Source of the DNA: Periplaneta americana | Taxonomy: Eukaryota > Arthropoda > Insecta > Blattodea > Blattidae | Assembly: GCF_040183065.1 (NCBI RefSeq) | Contig: NC_091118.1 | Span: forward strand, 210,850,529-210,914,528 | Direction: 5' to 3' | Length of the DNA stretch: 64,000 nucleotides | Shown: one piece after another, positions 1 to 11,960 of the stretch | How positions within the stretch are numbered: the first letter of the stretch is position 1 | How the letters are laid out: the number at the start of each line of letters is the position of its first letter | The notes under the pieces: generated by a model | What the model was told of the DNA's origin: nothing | Seen by the model: only the letters and a program-made list of their open reading frames with translations | The model's database searches: none | Program-made: the position numbers and the translations under genes

Positions 1-38
1 ATTGTGTGTAAAGAAACTTAACAGAAGATAAATATATA

Positions 39-624
39 GGGTGTTTCAGAAATACTTTGACAAACCTTGACGGCATGTTCCTCACACCAAAACAAGAAAA
101 AAAATTAATATAAACTTATGTCCGAAAATCCTTAGATTTTTAGTTATTAAAGAAAGAACACAATGAAATATCTGTTAGACATTGTCAGCTTGGCAGCAAA
201 TTTTGCAACTTTAATCAAGTCAGAAAGTCATAACAAATGTTCAAATGACAAATGACTGCAGTAAACAAGTCTCCTTGGCAACACACAGACATCTAGGATA
301 CAATGAGTGCATCAGCAGACTTGTATCGATAACATCATTCGATTATCTAACAAAATGAATTATTATCGGTTACAAACTTAAGTTCTTGGGTTGTACCTCG
401 AAACCCGTTGAACGTAATTTTTATTTGTTATGAGTTTCTGAATTGATTCCAGTTGCAACACTTGCTACCCAGCTGACAATATCTAACAGATGTTTCATTA
501 TGTTCTTTCATTGATAGCTAAAAACCTAAGGATTTTCGGACATATGTTTATATGAACTTTTTTCCTTGTTTTGTTGTGAGAAACATGCACTCAAGGTTTG
601 TCGAAGTATTTCTAAAACACCCTG
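39..624. mobile_element. Foldback MITE with long terminal inverted repeats
   Basis: The left end (GGGTGTTTCAGAAATACTTT) and right end (complement of AGTATTTCTAAAACACCCTG) are inverted copies, and the similarity runs about 170 bp inward on each side. TA dinucleotides at 37-38 and 625-626 fit a Tc1/mariner-type target duplication. There is no transposase ORF, so it would depend on another element. The left terminus lacks the first CA seen at the right. Confidence 0.75.
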
Positions 625-628
625 TATA

Positions 629-1200
629 TAGAGAAAGACCTGAAAGTAATGCAATTAATTTCAGAGGGTTAGTCTTTGAGATATTTCAAACAAAAAAAGT
701 TTTATAAAATGTTGCTCGTTTTTCCTTCCTTTTCGAGAAAAAAATTGCTTTATATTATTCATTTCACAGCGTGTTTTGGGAAAGTAATTGATTTAATTTC
801 CAAAATGGTAAATCAATTTAAGAGTGCAGTGTACTATGACAATTAATATACTCGTATGAAAGAATTTTAGTTTTGTCCTTTAAATGTGCATATTGTTATG
901 CGAAGGAATTTTACAATGTTACATTTGTTCGGATAAAATTTCTGCATATTTAAAGGGCAAATTTAAAATTCTTTCAATCATTTATTATCATAATACACTG
1001 CTTTCTAAAATTGACTGAGCATATTGGGAATTAGATCAATGGTTTTCCCAAAAACACGCTATGAAATATTTCATATAAAGCAATTTTTATCTCAAAACGG
1101 AAGCAGAAACGAGCAAAATTGTATTGAAAAACTTTTTTGTTTTAAAATACACCAGAAAATAACCCCCCGAAATGAAGGACATTACTTAGATTCACCCTGC
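629..1200. mobile_element. Foldback MITE, family P2, copy 1
   Basis: The halves 640-895 and 905-1190 are inverted copies; for example the motif TTCGAGAAAAAAATTGC near 733 reappears in complement near 1080. The ends read roughly CAGRGTGAAYC. A second, right-truncated copy lies at 13951-14308. An 82-codon open frame within it is incidental. No transposase is seen. Confidence 0.7.
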
Positions 1201-1221
1201 ATAATGGCAGATAAAGGTGAT

Positions 1222-1437
1222 TTTTTCAGTGGATTATTTTACGACGCTGTATCACCATCTCAGGTTATTTAGCTTCTGAATGAAATGAAGGTGATAATGC
1301 CGGTGAAATGAGTCCGGGGTCCAGCACCGAAAGTTACCGAGAATTTGCTCGTATTGGGTTGAGGGAAAGCCCCGGAAAAAACCTCAATAACGTAACTTTC
1401 CCCGACCGGGATTCGAATGCAGGCTACCTTAAAGGTG
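1222..1437 (-). mobile_element. SINE-1, tRNA-derived, 5' part degraded
   Basis: It is similar along its length to the more complete copy at 19300-19558. On the minus strand a degraded B box (complement of GGGATTCGAATGC, near 1409) is followed by a body and a 3' tail ending CAGCGTCGTAAAATAA. The A-box half of the tRNA-like head is lost or diverged. Confidence 0.65.
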
Positions 1438-1737
1438 ATGTATCCACAATATAAACTTTTTTCAGAAGCAAAGGTTTATTTTAGTATCAAGGAATACTTC
1501 AGTATTTCTGTAGAATCTTGCATAATAAATGTGTTATTACTAGGGAACGGAATTTGGAGTAGTAAAAGCTAGTATTGGCATCTACACAGCCATTTGTTTA
1601 CAACCCTTTATACCAAGTCCTCCCCTCCATGACATACTGGCAGATCTCTGCACGTCAACAACAAGTGAACGGTACAGTTGTCGCATAAGAACTTCAACAT
1701 GCAGGTTTGCACTTCAGAGTAGTGAAGTGCGGGTACA

Positions 1738-2375
1738 ATGCCGAAAGTGAAACCAACTAACAATACAAAATTGAAAGACTAGTCTATATTTGTAAAAGTT
1801 CCAGATCGAGTATCAAAATTCAGGAAACAATTCCCTAAATTGCCGCTTCCCCCATGTCCAGTTCTTAAGAGCTGGGGGTCATGGTTAGAAGCTTGCAATT
1901 ATTACGCACATCACCTCCAATCTGTGAAGAAAGTGGTCCAGTCTTTTGATCCCGATGATGGGCTGCGATTCAAATACGCCAGGAACTGCTAAATGGTAGA
2001 ACAATCGGAAAAGAAGTCATGGATATTAAGTCAAATTTGTTATATTTACCTAAAATAAACCGAGTGAGTAGAAGGTGAAGTAGGAAAGCGTGTTGGTGAA
2101 AAAATGAACAGAGTTTTGATTAAAATTGATGGGTACAGTATTCTAGGTCGGATTTCAGATGTATTAACAAAGACGTGTCCCAATGACGTCATTCAACATG
2201 TGAATTTAATTGAGGTAGCCTATCTTATTTCAAGTACTCTCCAATTGTCTCTGCAGATGTAGAACGAAGTTTTTCCACGTTAAAAAATTTCCTTCCTTGC
2301 AACAGAGCAAAGTTGTATTTTGAAATTTTGAAAATAATATTTACAATTTATTATAATAAGGCACAGCAGGAATAA
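1738..2375 (+). pseudogene. hAT-like transposase, internally deleted and broken
   Basis: From ATG at 1738 a frame reads 14 codons (MPKVKPTNNTKLKD), meets TAG, then stays open to a TAA near 1990. It includes LPLPPCPVLKSWGSWLEA, a pattern typical of the middle of hAT-superfamily transposases. A second frame, 2235-2375, reads SPIVSADVERSFSTLKNF and ends at TAA; this matches the conserved C-terminal hAT dimerisation region (usually SAxxERxFS). The catalytic centre expected between the two parts is largely absent, so this is a dead, internally deleted copy. Family assignment rests on these two motifs; no terminal repeats or 8-bp target duplication were found. Confidence 0.65.
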
Positions 2376-4304
2376 TTGTTTCATCACCAAAACATAGCAT
2401 TAATTGAAAATGCCATTTCGTTTGGTTCTACATTTTGTTCAACATATAATGATACTGTATTAGGCTATGTTGTAAATATTGTAGTATACTGTATATATTG
2501 TAAATACTGTAGTGTATGTTGTATACATATTATCATATTTCATGATATTGTAAATAAAGGTTTTAATTTAACACGCTTCTGACAGAGAAACATACATATT
2601 CAGAGGCGAGTTCCATGCAGAAGACAACTATCAGCCATCAATATTTCCACTGACACGCAAGGATGCAGAGATTGATATTTAATTATGTATATTTGTAATG
2701 TTGTTTATTGGTGTCTTGTGCGTTGCCAAGAAAAACACATGTAGTTCAAAATGAAATGCAGATTATGTGTGTAGGCCACTATATGTCATTAAACTATAAC
2801 ATTTGTTTATTCTGAAATACGTTTACAGAACGTTGCGTGTAAGTTTGTATGAAGTGAACTGTACTCGTCCACGTAGCTCGCTTGATAGTCACTGAGCTAC
2901 GAATATCTATACTACGTTTCACCATTCGTTATAATACTCCAAATCCCTTTCCCTGGTTATTACAATAGAGAATATTGAAAATTTTCTTAAGAAATACCAA
3001 TTTTCGTACCACATTCCACTTCGTGAAGCACAGATTCTAATAGATTTTCTACTAGAAAAAAGGGAATATAACAAATATTATTTAACTGAGTATTTACATA
3101 ATTTATAAATACAAACACAAATATACATATCTATACGAAAAATTTCGTATTGCGCTATTAGAGCAGAAATTAGTATACATATCAATACGTCTGTTGGAAG
3201 TCTATTATTATTACAAAAACGAGGAAACTGTAGAAAAGAAGAGACGAAGTCCAGTCTTCTATTTCCGAAATTCTTATGAGCACATAACACATGTGTATCA
3301 CATATTATTTCTTTCACGATTACATCTTTTAGTATTGCAAATGCCGTATAATTTTTACCACATTTTTTGTACTGAAAATATAGAGAAAAATTCATTTTTA
3401 AAAAGCTTCGGGTACCGTTTCTTTTTAAGCTAATACAGTTTCTTGATGTTCCGCCATTTTAGTCAATGTAACTATTATACATTCAAAGGGAGTATTATTT
3501 TTCTAAAAATATCAGTAAAATACACTCTATAAATCATAGCAGCTAAGATGATACAAAGCAATGATTTTGGTATACAAGTGGACATAAATATTGAAGATTT
3601 ATGGAAAATTGGCTGTAATTTAATGGTACCATCATGTCCTACAACAGCACTAGATCTATGCTGAGATGTAACAATAATATGTTTCTCTAGTAACCAGTCT
3701 GTGTATTGTAAATACAACTTACAAGGCCTCTAAAAAAATAGATAAATAAAAAAAACACAATCGCGCAAAAAGATGTAGTCTCTTGTTTTTATTACAGATT
3801 TTTATAATCTTTCTTTTATAATTTTATAAAGGTGTTACCATGGTAACGAGGAAAGAGGCTATCGATTGAGCTGCAGATACTTTTACGTTACTTGAATTTG
3901 GTTGAACATCTCTGTTAAGTGAACCTCAATGAGATGTAATATCTTAAAGAGGGTGTCGCCAAGATGGCTTGTGGAGTATTTATAGGATTATTATATTGTG
4001 TTCATTGTTTTTAATAAGCTACTTACACAGTAAACGGAGAAAGAATCGTGCAGAAAAAGGAAGTACTCTATTCTTTTATTTACAATGGGGAACCTTAAAT
4101 CGTCCATTGCAAATAAAGTAAAATATCACTGTACTTTTTGTCATCTAACAACGTGAAATAATTTACTTGTCTGTCCACAAATATAACTCCCTAATTCTGG
4201 CAGGATTGCAATACATTCTGTCATAATGATGAAGTAAAAACACTAGGGCATTCGAAAAGTAATGGAAACATAGTCACTGTCTCACATTAAATGTATTTAG
4301 GTCA
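2376..4304. other. AT-rich stretch, no gene recognised
   Basis: Only short open frames with no recognisable motif occur. Around 3964 an ATG in good context (GCCAAGATGGCTTG) starts a 16-codon frame, which is too short to call. No repeat structure was recognised by eye. Confidence 0.5.
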
Positions 4305-5036
4305 CTTTTGGCATTACATACTTCATACATACGTAAAATAGTATATTATTTTGTTTTATTGAGGAATTACTTGTCAATAAGTTTATTACGCACAATATAT
4401 TTAACTTTATTTCGATCGGTAATTATGTATGGAATTATAGGATGGGGTAGCTCATTTAAATCCAATTTTAATCAACTTTATTTATTACAGAAGAAAATAA
4501 TTAAAATATGTCTTCATAAACCTATTGATTTTCCATCTCAAAATTTGTTTCTAGACTTTAATGTACTTAACGTTAGACAAATTTATTATATTGCATTAAT
4601 AAAATTCATACATAAAAATCGAAATAATTTTGAATTGTATTCCCATAGTTATGAAACAAAAGGTATGAATTCTTTAAGATTGTTTGAATCAAAATGCAAC
4701 ACTGTTACAGTATTTAATCATAGTAGTAATTTAGGCCCAAGAATATATAACAAATTTATATTTAAATATCATAATCTTGTCAATTCTAATAGTTCTAGTA
4801 TTAAATTAAAAAAGTTATGTATGGATTTTATAAAAATTGAAGAAATGTAAATTTAAATTTATATACTGCAATTGCATAGTAGACATAAGACAAATTGTAT
4901 TGTATAATTATTAATTTCAATTCAGGAATCCGCCCCTGAGCACGAGTTCTACTCTTTCAGGGGCGAGCTAAAGTTTTTCTGTATATATTATATTTTATGT
5001 TACAATTATTAGCAAAAGAAAGAAAGAAAGAAATAC
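4305..5036 (+). pseudogene. LINE-F, 3' end of reverse transcriptase ORF plus 3' UTR
   Basis: The open frame 4308-4850 (180 codons) has the look of the C-terminal region of jockey/CR1-type non-LTR reverse transcriptases: FRSVIMYGIIGWGSS followed by LLQKKIIKI. RT motifs (YADD box) and endonuclease are missing, so the copy is 5'-truncated as LINE insertions usually are. The 3' UTR holds a perfect 8-bp stem-loop (4932-4964) and ends in an AAAG-type simple repeat near 5012-5036. Clade assignment is approximate. Confidence 0.7.
4932..4964 (+). other. 3' UTR stem-loop of LINE-F
   Basis: GCCCCTGA (4932-4939) pairs perfectly with TCAGGGGC (4957-4964). Its position between the ORF stop and the tail resembles the stem-loops that some LINE reverse transcriptases recognise for priming; that role is inferred. 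Confidence 0.55.
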
Positions 5037-5997
5037 AGTCTCCTGCCATATCAAACGATACGTTGCCAAATTCTTGGAAGACTGCGGACTCCATCTGCAG
5101 CAGCATTTCTGGATATCTCTTTCACTGATCAATCTAAAGCTCTTCAGATGTCAACTCTTGATTAAAAGCGAATGTCTCGCTTCCTCCCAACTTGCAATAG
5201 TTCAGTATGGTAGGACTTTTCTCCCACGGGCTTCTTGTAATGCCCTAAAGCACTAAGTTGCATGATTTTCTCTACTTGGATTTTTATGAAGTACCTTTTT
5301 TCGTACCTTGAGGGCTGTATTGTTTACTACAAATCAAAAACAGGCACTGTATTTACAATATATATTGCAAATTTGTGAAAAAATCGCTGCGGTATTACGT
5401 ACTAAAAGATTCCGATGCTCACCGCTAGGAGCGCTGATTTACAGTAGTGCTGCCATTACTTATCGAATGAGCTCAGACACTGTATTTAAACTTAAAGGTA
5501 ATTATTGTGATCCAATGTAGGTTTTGTGTTGGCTGCAAGAGTAAATCTGGAACGGTATTTTTTTTTCAATTTTGTCATACATGGCCTAATCATAGTGACA
5601 TTATCAATACAGATACATAGGAATTAAAATAGGCCTATGTATTCTTAATAAATTTCAACGTTTGATGATAAAAACCCGGTGTAATTTTCCGGGCGCTGGT
5701 CGTCCTATATAAAGTTCAACATCCCCTCTCTCCGCTATTGTGAGTTTTTACCCCTGTAATCCTTCTCCTGGAAGTTCTCCCCGGCGCAGAATTTCCTAAG
5801 TGGAACACTTGTTTCTTGCCCTGCGAGAAGTCTAACGGTTATTGGAATTTCATTAAACTTCACCCCCGATAGGCAGACCTGCTGGTCAGACCGTACTTTT
5901 CAATTCAGCTGTACCACCACCAGCATCATACGTCCAGGGTTCGATATTTAAATGAAAATAATTCATTAAGTTGTCTTTCGCAAATTCTAATAAGTTA
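5037..5997. other. No gene recognised
   Basis: Short open frames only (longest about 70 codons, no motif). Positions 5690-5900 are noticeably more GC-rich than their surroundings, but I cannot assign them to a family. Confidence 0.45.
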
Positions 5998-7270
5998 GTA
6001 AATAAATAAATAAATAAAATAATTAAATAAATAAATAAGTAAATTATTAAATATATAAATGAATACATAAATAAATAAATTACTAAATTAATATGTAAAT
6101 TAGTAAATAAATAAGTACATTAGTAAATAAACAAATAAATAAGTAAATTAGTACATAAACAAGTAAATAAGTAAATAAACAAATAAATAATAAATTAGTA
6201 AATAAACAAGTAAATAAGTAAATAAACAAGTAAATAATAAATTAGTAAATAAACAAGTAAATAAGTAAATAAACAAGTAAATAATAAATTAGTAAATAAA
6301 CAAGTAAATAAGTAAATAAACAAATAAATAATAAATTAGTAAATAAACAAGTAAATAAGTAAATAAACAAGTAAATAAGTAAATAAACAAGTAAATAAAC
6401 AAATAAATAATAAATTAGTAAATAAACAAATAAATAAGTAAATAAACAAGTAAATAAGTAAATAAACAAATAAGTAAATTAGTAAATAAATTAGTAAACT
6501 AGTATATAAATAAGTGCATTAGTAAGTAAACAAAAAAGTAAATAAATAAATAAGTAAGTAAATAAACATATAAATAAGTAAATTAGAAAATAAATAAGTA
6601 CATTAGTAAATAAACAAATAAATAAGTAAATTAGTAAATAAATCAGTAAATTAGTAAATAAATCAGTAAATTAGTAAATACATTAGTAAACTAGTATGTA
6701 AATAAGTACATTAGTAACTAAATAAGTAAGTAAACAAATAAATAAATAAGTAAATTAGTAAATACATTAGTAAACTAGTAAATAAATAACACCATTAGTA
6801 AATAAACATATAAATAAGTAAATAAATAAATACGTACAGTAAATCAGTAAATAAACAAATAAATAAGTAAATAAATATGTAAAGTAGTAAATAAATAAGT
6901 AAATTAGTAAATAGATTAGTAAACTAGTAAATAAACAAGTACATTAGTAAATAAACAAATAAATAAGGAAGTAAATAAGTAAATTAGTAAATGCATTAGT
7001 AAACTAGTAAATAAATAAGTACATTAGTAAATAAATTAATAAAGTATTAAATAAATTAGTAAATAAATAACAACATAAGTAAATAAACAAATAAAAAATA
7101 AAAAAATTATATAAATACATAAGTAAGTAAACAAATAAATAAATACTTAAATAAACAAATTAATAAGTAAATAAGTAGCTAAATACAAAATGAGGAAATA
7201 AGTAAGTAAATAAATAAGTAGGTAAATAGGTAAATAAATAAGTAGGTAGATATATGAATAAATAAGTACA
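5998..7270. repeat. Degenerate tetranucleotide block (AAAT/AAGT)
   Basis: About 1.27 kb of almost continuous AAAT and AAGT words (AAATAAGTAAATTAGTAAAT type), with a longer motif AAACAAGTAAATAAGTAAAT recurring around 6200-6480. Open frames here are artefacts of low complexity. It probably grew by slippage from a LINE or SINE tail. Confidence 0.9.
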
Positions 7271-8696
7271 TTTTACTTACAGAAATACTTTCGAATTTTG
7301 CCAACTGTTAACTCAGTTTTTATGAGCGTTTCTGTGGTTCAGATCCCTATTTTTTAATGTGCTTTGACGTCTGTCAGTGTATCATGTAAATCACATCACT
7401 GGTGTGTCGGCAGTTCACAAGCATCAGTGTCATAACCTGTGCTAATTTGTACACGATTATTCAGACTACAGACAGGGATCGATCCAAGAAGCTGCAAACA
7501 CGGCGAAGGACGTGAATCGATAAATTGTAGCACTCCCAAACATTTCTGTTATTTTAATATAAATTCTTAGCGTTTCCTACCTGCTTCATCTTCCGACGGG
7601 ATTTTCTACATCCAGCAAAAACGTTGGTTTTATTTTTATTACAATACTGCATAAGAGAAACAAACGAATAACGCATGAAACAAAACAACGCACTGCAGAA
7701 TAAAAATTCCAAGGCCTCCACAAAAAAAAAAAAGTTTTAAAAACAAAACACTGTAACAAAATATCCTTAAAATTTTATATTTAATACCAGATGTTCAAAC
7801 AGTTGTTTTCTATGATGTACAAGTACTGCTGTAAAAAAGTAATTTTTCTTTAAGTTCTAAGGAGGATTAGAATTTAGGGCTATCGTATTCTCTGTGAGGT
7901 TTGTCTGAAGAATTTCAGTAATTTTTTTTTTATTCCTGTAAGCCTAAATTGATATTTTTAACTTCAGATACATTTTTATTTCGTAAATGGTTTGAGATTC
8001 TGTTTTATTGTGTTTAGGACGGAGATATTTTTAAGCACATTATAAGAAATACTAGCCTTTGTATCCATATGAATACGCTAGAAGTGTAATTATGACAAAT
8101 TCAAGTTAGGTTCGATCATAATTTCGACTGTGCTTGACTGGTAATTACTAAGAAAAATATACATCGTGAGATAAAATTTAATTATTTTGTATAGGGCCAA
8201 ATTTAGATTGGGAATTGTTAAAAATTTCACATCAAAATTCTCGAAATCTCTCTTATCACATCTCATGCTAAACAAATAAATATTATAAACATTCTGTCTG
8301 ATGTAAATAATGTTACTTTATAAATATTTCATAATCAAATTCGTAAAAAAGTTTCACGTTCAGAATTACACAAATGCAATACACATTGTGGTACTCATTG
8401 ATTTCATATGCATACATCAAACCGTATTGCTTGTGAAATTTACATTATCAAATGCTATCATTATATTATACTATAAACAGTAAAAAAATACTACGACCAG
8501 AATTCTATTAAACAGGTCATATGTACACCAGGAATTACATGGTTAGAATTTTAAATTAATGTAAAATTCTACATTTATTCAATATAAAACCTTATATCTC
8601 ATTAAGTTCTCATTTTCAGAATTGTACCTTCTTTAATAGTTTGTGTCACAGAAAATCCATTTGTCAGAACAGTGGCATTACATCTCGTAAAATGTA
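7271..8696. other. AT-rich stretch, no gene recognised
   Basis: No coding motif is visible. Words resembling the ~48-bp repeat at 9206-9725 (such as ATATCTCATTAAGTTCTCA near 8595) appear in 8500-8690, so the mariner-like fragment may have landed in the start of that array. Confidence 0.4.
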
Positions 8697-9204
8697 CAGG
8701 GGGGGTCACAAAGTATGCGTACCCCCATATATCCTTATATCACTTCGTGAATGTTGAATGTAAATGTTGGTACCGCCATATATACGTTGGTACCATGCTA
8801 CCATGGGAACCGTGCAGTTATAAACAAACATGGCTGACCAGAGATCAGTGGCAATGGTTTGGCTTCATGAAAGACGTCATACGGGCGAAACCGTGAAAAC
8901 AATGAAGACGAAATTTCGTGACCGCTTTGGTGTGGTACCGCCAAGGAAAGCAACAATGTTGGGGTTGGAAAAACGTGCATTCGCAACGGGTAGTGTGAAA
9001 GACTGTTCCAGAAGTGGAACCCCGACAACAAAAAGGAAAACATGCCACGCTGTTGAGGCATCTGTGGAAAGGTCTCCCCTGAAATCCACTCGGAAAAGAT
9101 CTGCACAGTTTGGCATTCCTCGTTCAACAATGAAGAAACACATGAAAGTTGATTTTTTAAAGCTCAGGAATTGTCGTCCATTTTATGTCAATCAGTGTAT
9201 GTGA
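8697..9204 (+). pseudogene. Mariner-like element, 5' end and transposase N-terminus
   Basis: A terminus-like sequence (CAGGGGGGGTCACAAAG, 8697 on) precedes an open frame 8830-9204 (124 codons). The product resembles the N-terminal DNA-binding region (DUF4817-type helix-turn-helix) found in arthropod mariner-like proteins: ERRHTGETVKTMKTKFRDRFG near residues 14-34, and KRSAQFGIPRSTMKKHMK near residues 88-105 as the second helix-turn-helix. The DDE/D catalytic domain and the 3' end are missing, so the copy cannot be autonomous. ATG at 8830 gives the family-like start MADQRSVAMVWLHER. Confidence 0.65.
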
Positions 9205-9205
9205 T

Positions 9206-9725
9206 CAAAGCTCTACTTAATATCAGAATTCTATTATCACAAAATTAGAATATTAAATCGCATGTATCATATCATTTCTATTATCAAATTCTATATAATA
9301 TCAGTTCTGAAATCTCGTATAAATTTTATGATCTATTCTAATGTTTCATATAAACTCCATCATGACTAGTCAGTTCTCAAATGTCGCAAAAATTGAATTA
9401 TCAAAACTGTATCTAAACTCAGTTGTAATGTTTCGTATAAATTCTTTATATAAGATCAGGTCTCACGTCTTGTACACATTACATAACTGGAATTGTACCC
9501 AAGATCAGTTCTCGTATCTCATACAGACTACATAATGAAATTGTACGTAAAATCAGTTCTAATGTCTCGTATAAATTACATTATTACAATTACGTCTAAA
9601 TTAGTTTAGATGTCCCTATAAGCTCCATTATTAGAATAATTTATCTCAGATCAGTTCCCACATATCGCACTGATTCCATTAAAACACCATTCAACATAAA
9701 ATTAGCTCTCACGTCTCGTATACCT
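9206..9725. repeat. Degenerate tandem repeat, period about 48 bp
   Basis: Units of the type ATCAGTTCTAATGTCTCGT followed by ATAAATT and a short AT-rich linker recur with spacings near 48 bp (marker CAGTTCT or variants near 9371, 9419, 9457, 9505, 9553, 9602 and 9649; one unit has lost about 10 bp). Copies are strongly diverged, so the array is old. Confidence 0.6.
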
Positions 9726-9726
9726 T

Positions 9727-10690
9727 GGAGTTCCTCAAGGTTCTGTTTTGGGTCCTGTATTGTTTATATTACATGTAAATGGTATTTTAAAGGCATTATC
9801 GCCATTTATTAAGTCTACTATGCATGCTGATGATCTTTCTTTAATTGTGTCCGATCTTTCTCAAAATATTGTATGTATTATATTCACACTGCAAATGGGT
9901 AAATACCCCGTGACAGTAGTAACTAAATGATAATTAATAATAAATTAAAAATAATAATTAATACTAATAATAATAATATATTAGGTAATACTATTTTAAA
10001 TGAAGTGCAAAGATCATTTAATGAAAATTTACTACATTTAAATTTAATTAAAACGACATATTTACAATTTCACAATTTACAAAAAAAAAAAAAAAAAAAA
10101 AAAAAAAGATAAATGACATGAGATTATGTAAATTATGTTAACCTTCCAGCATAAAGTACTGTAACTTTTTTAGGGTTAATCATTTGTACTAAGGTTATCT
10201 TAAAATTGAATTCGTTATCTTTCTTTTTTTTAATTTTAGATCTGTGCTGACACAATCCCAGCTAGTTTCTATGTATTATGCATATGTTGAATCTCGTTTG
10301 AGATATGGCATTTGTTTCTGGGGTTGGTCTACCTCAACACAATATGTATTCCTATCTCAAAAGAGAATAGTAAGGTGTATGGCTGGAATACATTTTATAG
10401 TTTCGTGTAACGAATATTTTAAATTTTTTAATAATTTTAACTTTTCCTAGATTATACATTTTTAATTTGTATTTGTGAAGTATTCATCCAGAACAGAAAT
10501 TTTTATGGTCTTAATACCAGACAATTTAATACATTTCACATTCCATTTAATAAATTAATAATTAATCAACCACCAGATGTTATTGGGTTGAAATTATATA
10601 ATAAATCGCCTGAAGATATTAAGAATATAGGTAAGGTTTATTATTTTAAAACTAACCTAAAAAACTTCTTATTTCGTTGATGAATTTTTC
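9727..10690 (+). pseudogene. LINE-E reverse transcriptase remnant
   Basis: The frame around 9727-9930 reads GVPQGSVLGPVLFILHVNG and then HADDLSLIV (near 9823), the B and C blocks of a non-LTR reverse transcriptase with the usual Y of YADD changed to H. Further pieces follow: LNEVQRSFNENLLHLNLIKT (about 9987-10050), then SQLVSMYYAYVESRLRYGIC (from 10256), typical of the CR1/jockey C-terminal half. Frames are broken, a 27-base A run interrupts at 10080, and the end KLYNKSPEDIKNI leads into the tandem array that follows. Confidence 0.7.
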
Positions 10691-11960
10691 AAGTAAATTA
10701 ATATTTATTGATTATGCAATGTCTTTTGTCATTGGAATAATAAAAAAGTAAGTAAATACAATCAATTATTATAATTCGTCAAATATCAGATTTCGTCTCA
10801 TAAAATTTGATAATCAGAAATCTATTTAAAATCAAACATAATTGCCTGAAGATATTAAGAATTTTAGGTAAGGTTTATTATTTTAAAACTAACCTAAAAA
10901 TGTTTCTATTTCGTTGATGAATTTTTCAAGTAAATTAATATTTATTGATTATGCAATATATTTTGTCATTGAAATAATAAAAAGAAAGTAGATACAATCA
11001 ATTAATGCAATTCGTCACATATCAGATTTTGTCTGATAAAGTATGATAAAATTAAACATAAAATCAAACATAATTGACTGAAGATCTTAAGAATGTAGAT
11101 AAGGTTTATTATTTTAAAACTAACCTAAAAAAGTTTATATTCCCTTTATGAATTTTTCAAGTAAATTAATAATTATTGATTATGCAATGTATTTTGTCAT
11201 TGGAATAATAAAAAGTAAGTGAATACAATCAATTGTTACAATTCGTCAAATATCAGATTTTGTCTCATCAAATTTCATTATCAGAAAGCTCTTTAAAATC
11301 AAACATCATGCCTGAAGATATTAAGAATGTAGGTAAGGTTTATTATTTTAAAACTAACCCAAAAAGACTTTCTATTTCGTTGATGAATTTTTCAAGTAAA
11401 TTAATATTTATTGATTTTCCTATGCAATGTATATTGTCAATTGGAATAATAAAAGGTAAGTAAATACAATCAATTAATACAATTCGTCACATATCAGATT
11501 TTGTCTCATAAAGTTTGATAAAATCAAACATAATTGAGAATGTAGATAAGGTTTATTAATTTAAAACTAACCTAAAAAAAGTTTCTATTTCCTTTATGAA
11601 TTTTTCAAGTAAATTAATAATTATTGATTGTGCAAAGTATTTTGTCATTGGAGTAGGGGAGAGTCGGGTAGTATCGGACGTCGGGTAATATCGGACAGTG
11701 CGTGTTTTTCATCTACCACCATGTGGTAGTACCTGAATGACATGGTTACGTTTCTCTATGCGACATCACAGAAACGTAACCATGTCAATCAGGTACTATC
11801 ATCGTGTGGTAGATGAAAGAAACTCACTGTCCGATATTACCCGACGTCCGATACTACCCGACTCTCCCCTAATAAAAAGTAAGTGAATACAATCAATTAA
11901 TACAATTCGTCAAATATCAGATTATGTCTCATAAAATTTAATAATCAGAAAGCTATTTAA
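10611..11960 (+). repeat. Tandem array of a LINE 3' end, unit about 235 bp
   Basis: The last coding bases and 3' UTR of LINE-E (marker CTGAAGATATTAAGAAT, then GGTAAGGTTTATTATTTTAA and TTTTTCAAGTAAATTAATA) recur near 10611, 10843, 11075, 11311 and, partly deleted, near 11535, with a final piece near 11880-11960. The units are true tandem copies of one LINE terminus, not separate insertions: there is no tail or target duplication between them. A 214-bp MITE splits the fifth unit. Confidence 0.8.
11656..11869. mobile_element. Near-perfect palindromic MITE, 214 bp
   Basis: The left arm GGGGAGAGTCGGGTAGTATC matches the right arm in complement almost base for base across about 95 bp, with a central spacer near 11755-11770. 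It is flanked by TA (11654-11655 and 11870-11871). It interrupts a unit of the LINE-derived array, so it arrived after that array formed. No coding capacity. Confidence 0.85.

Noticed and set aside
3964-4014. Possible first exon from ATG in good context (MACGVFIGLLYCVHCF)
   Set aside because: Only 16 codons before a stop, with no donor site.
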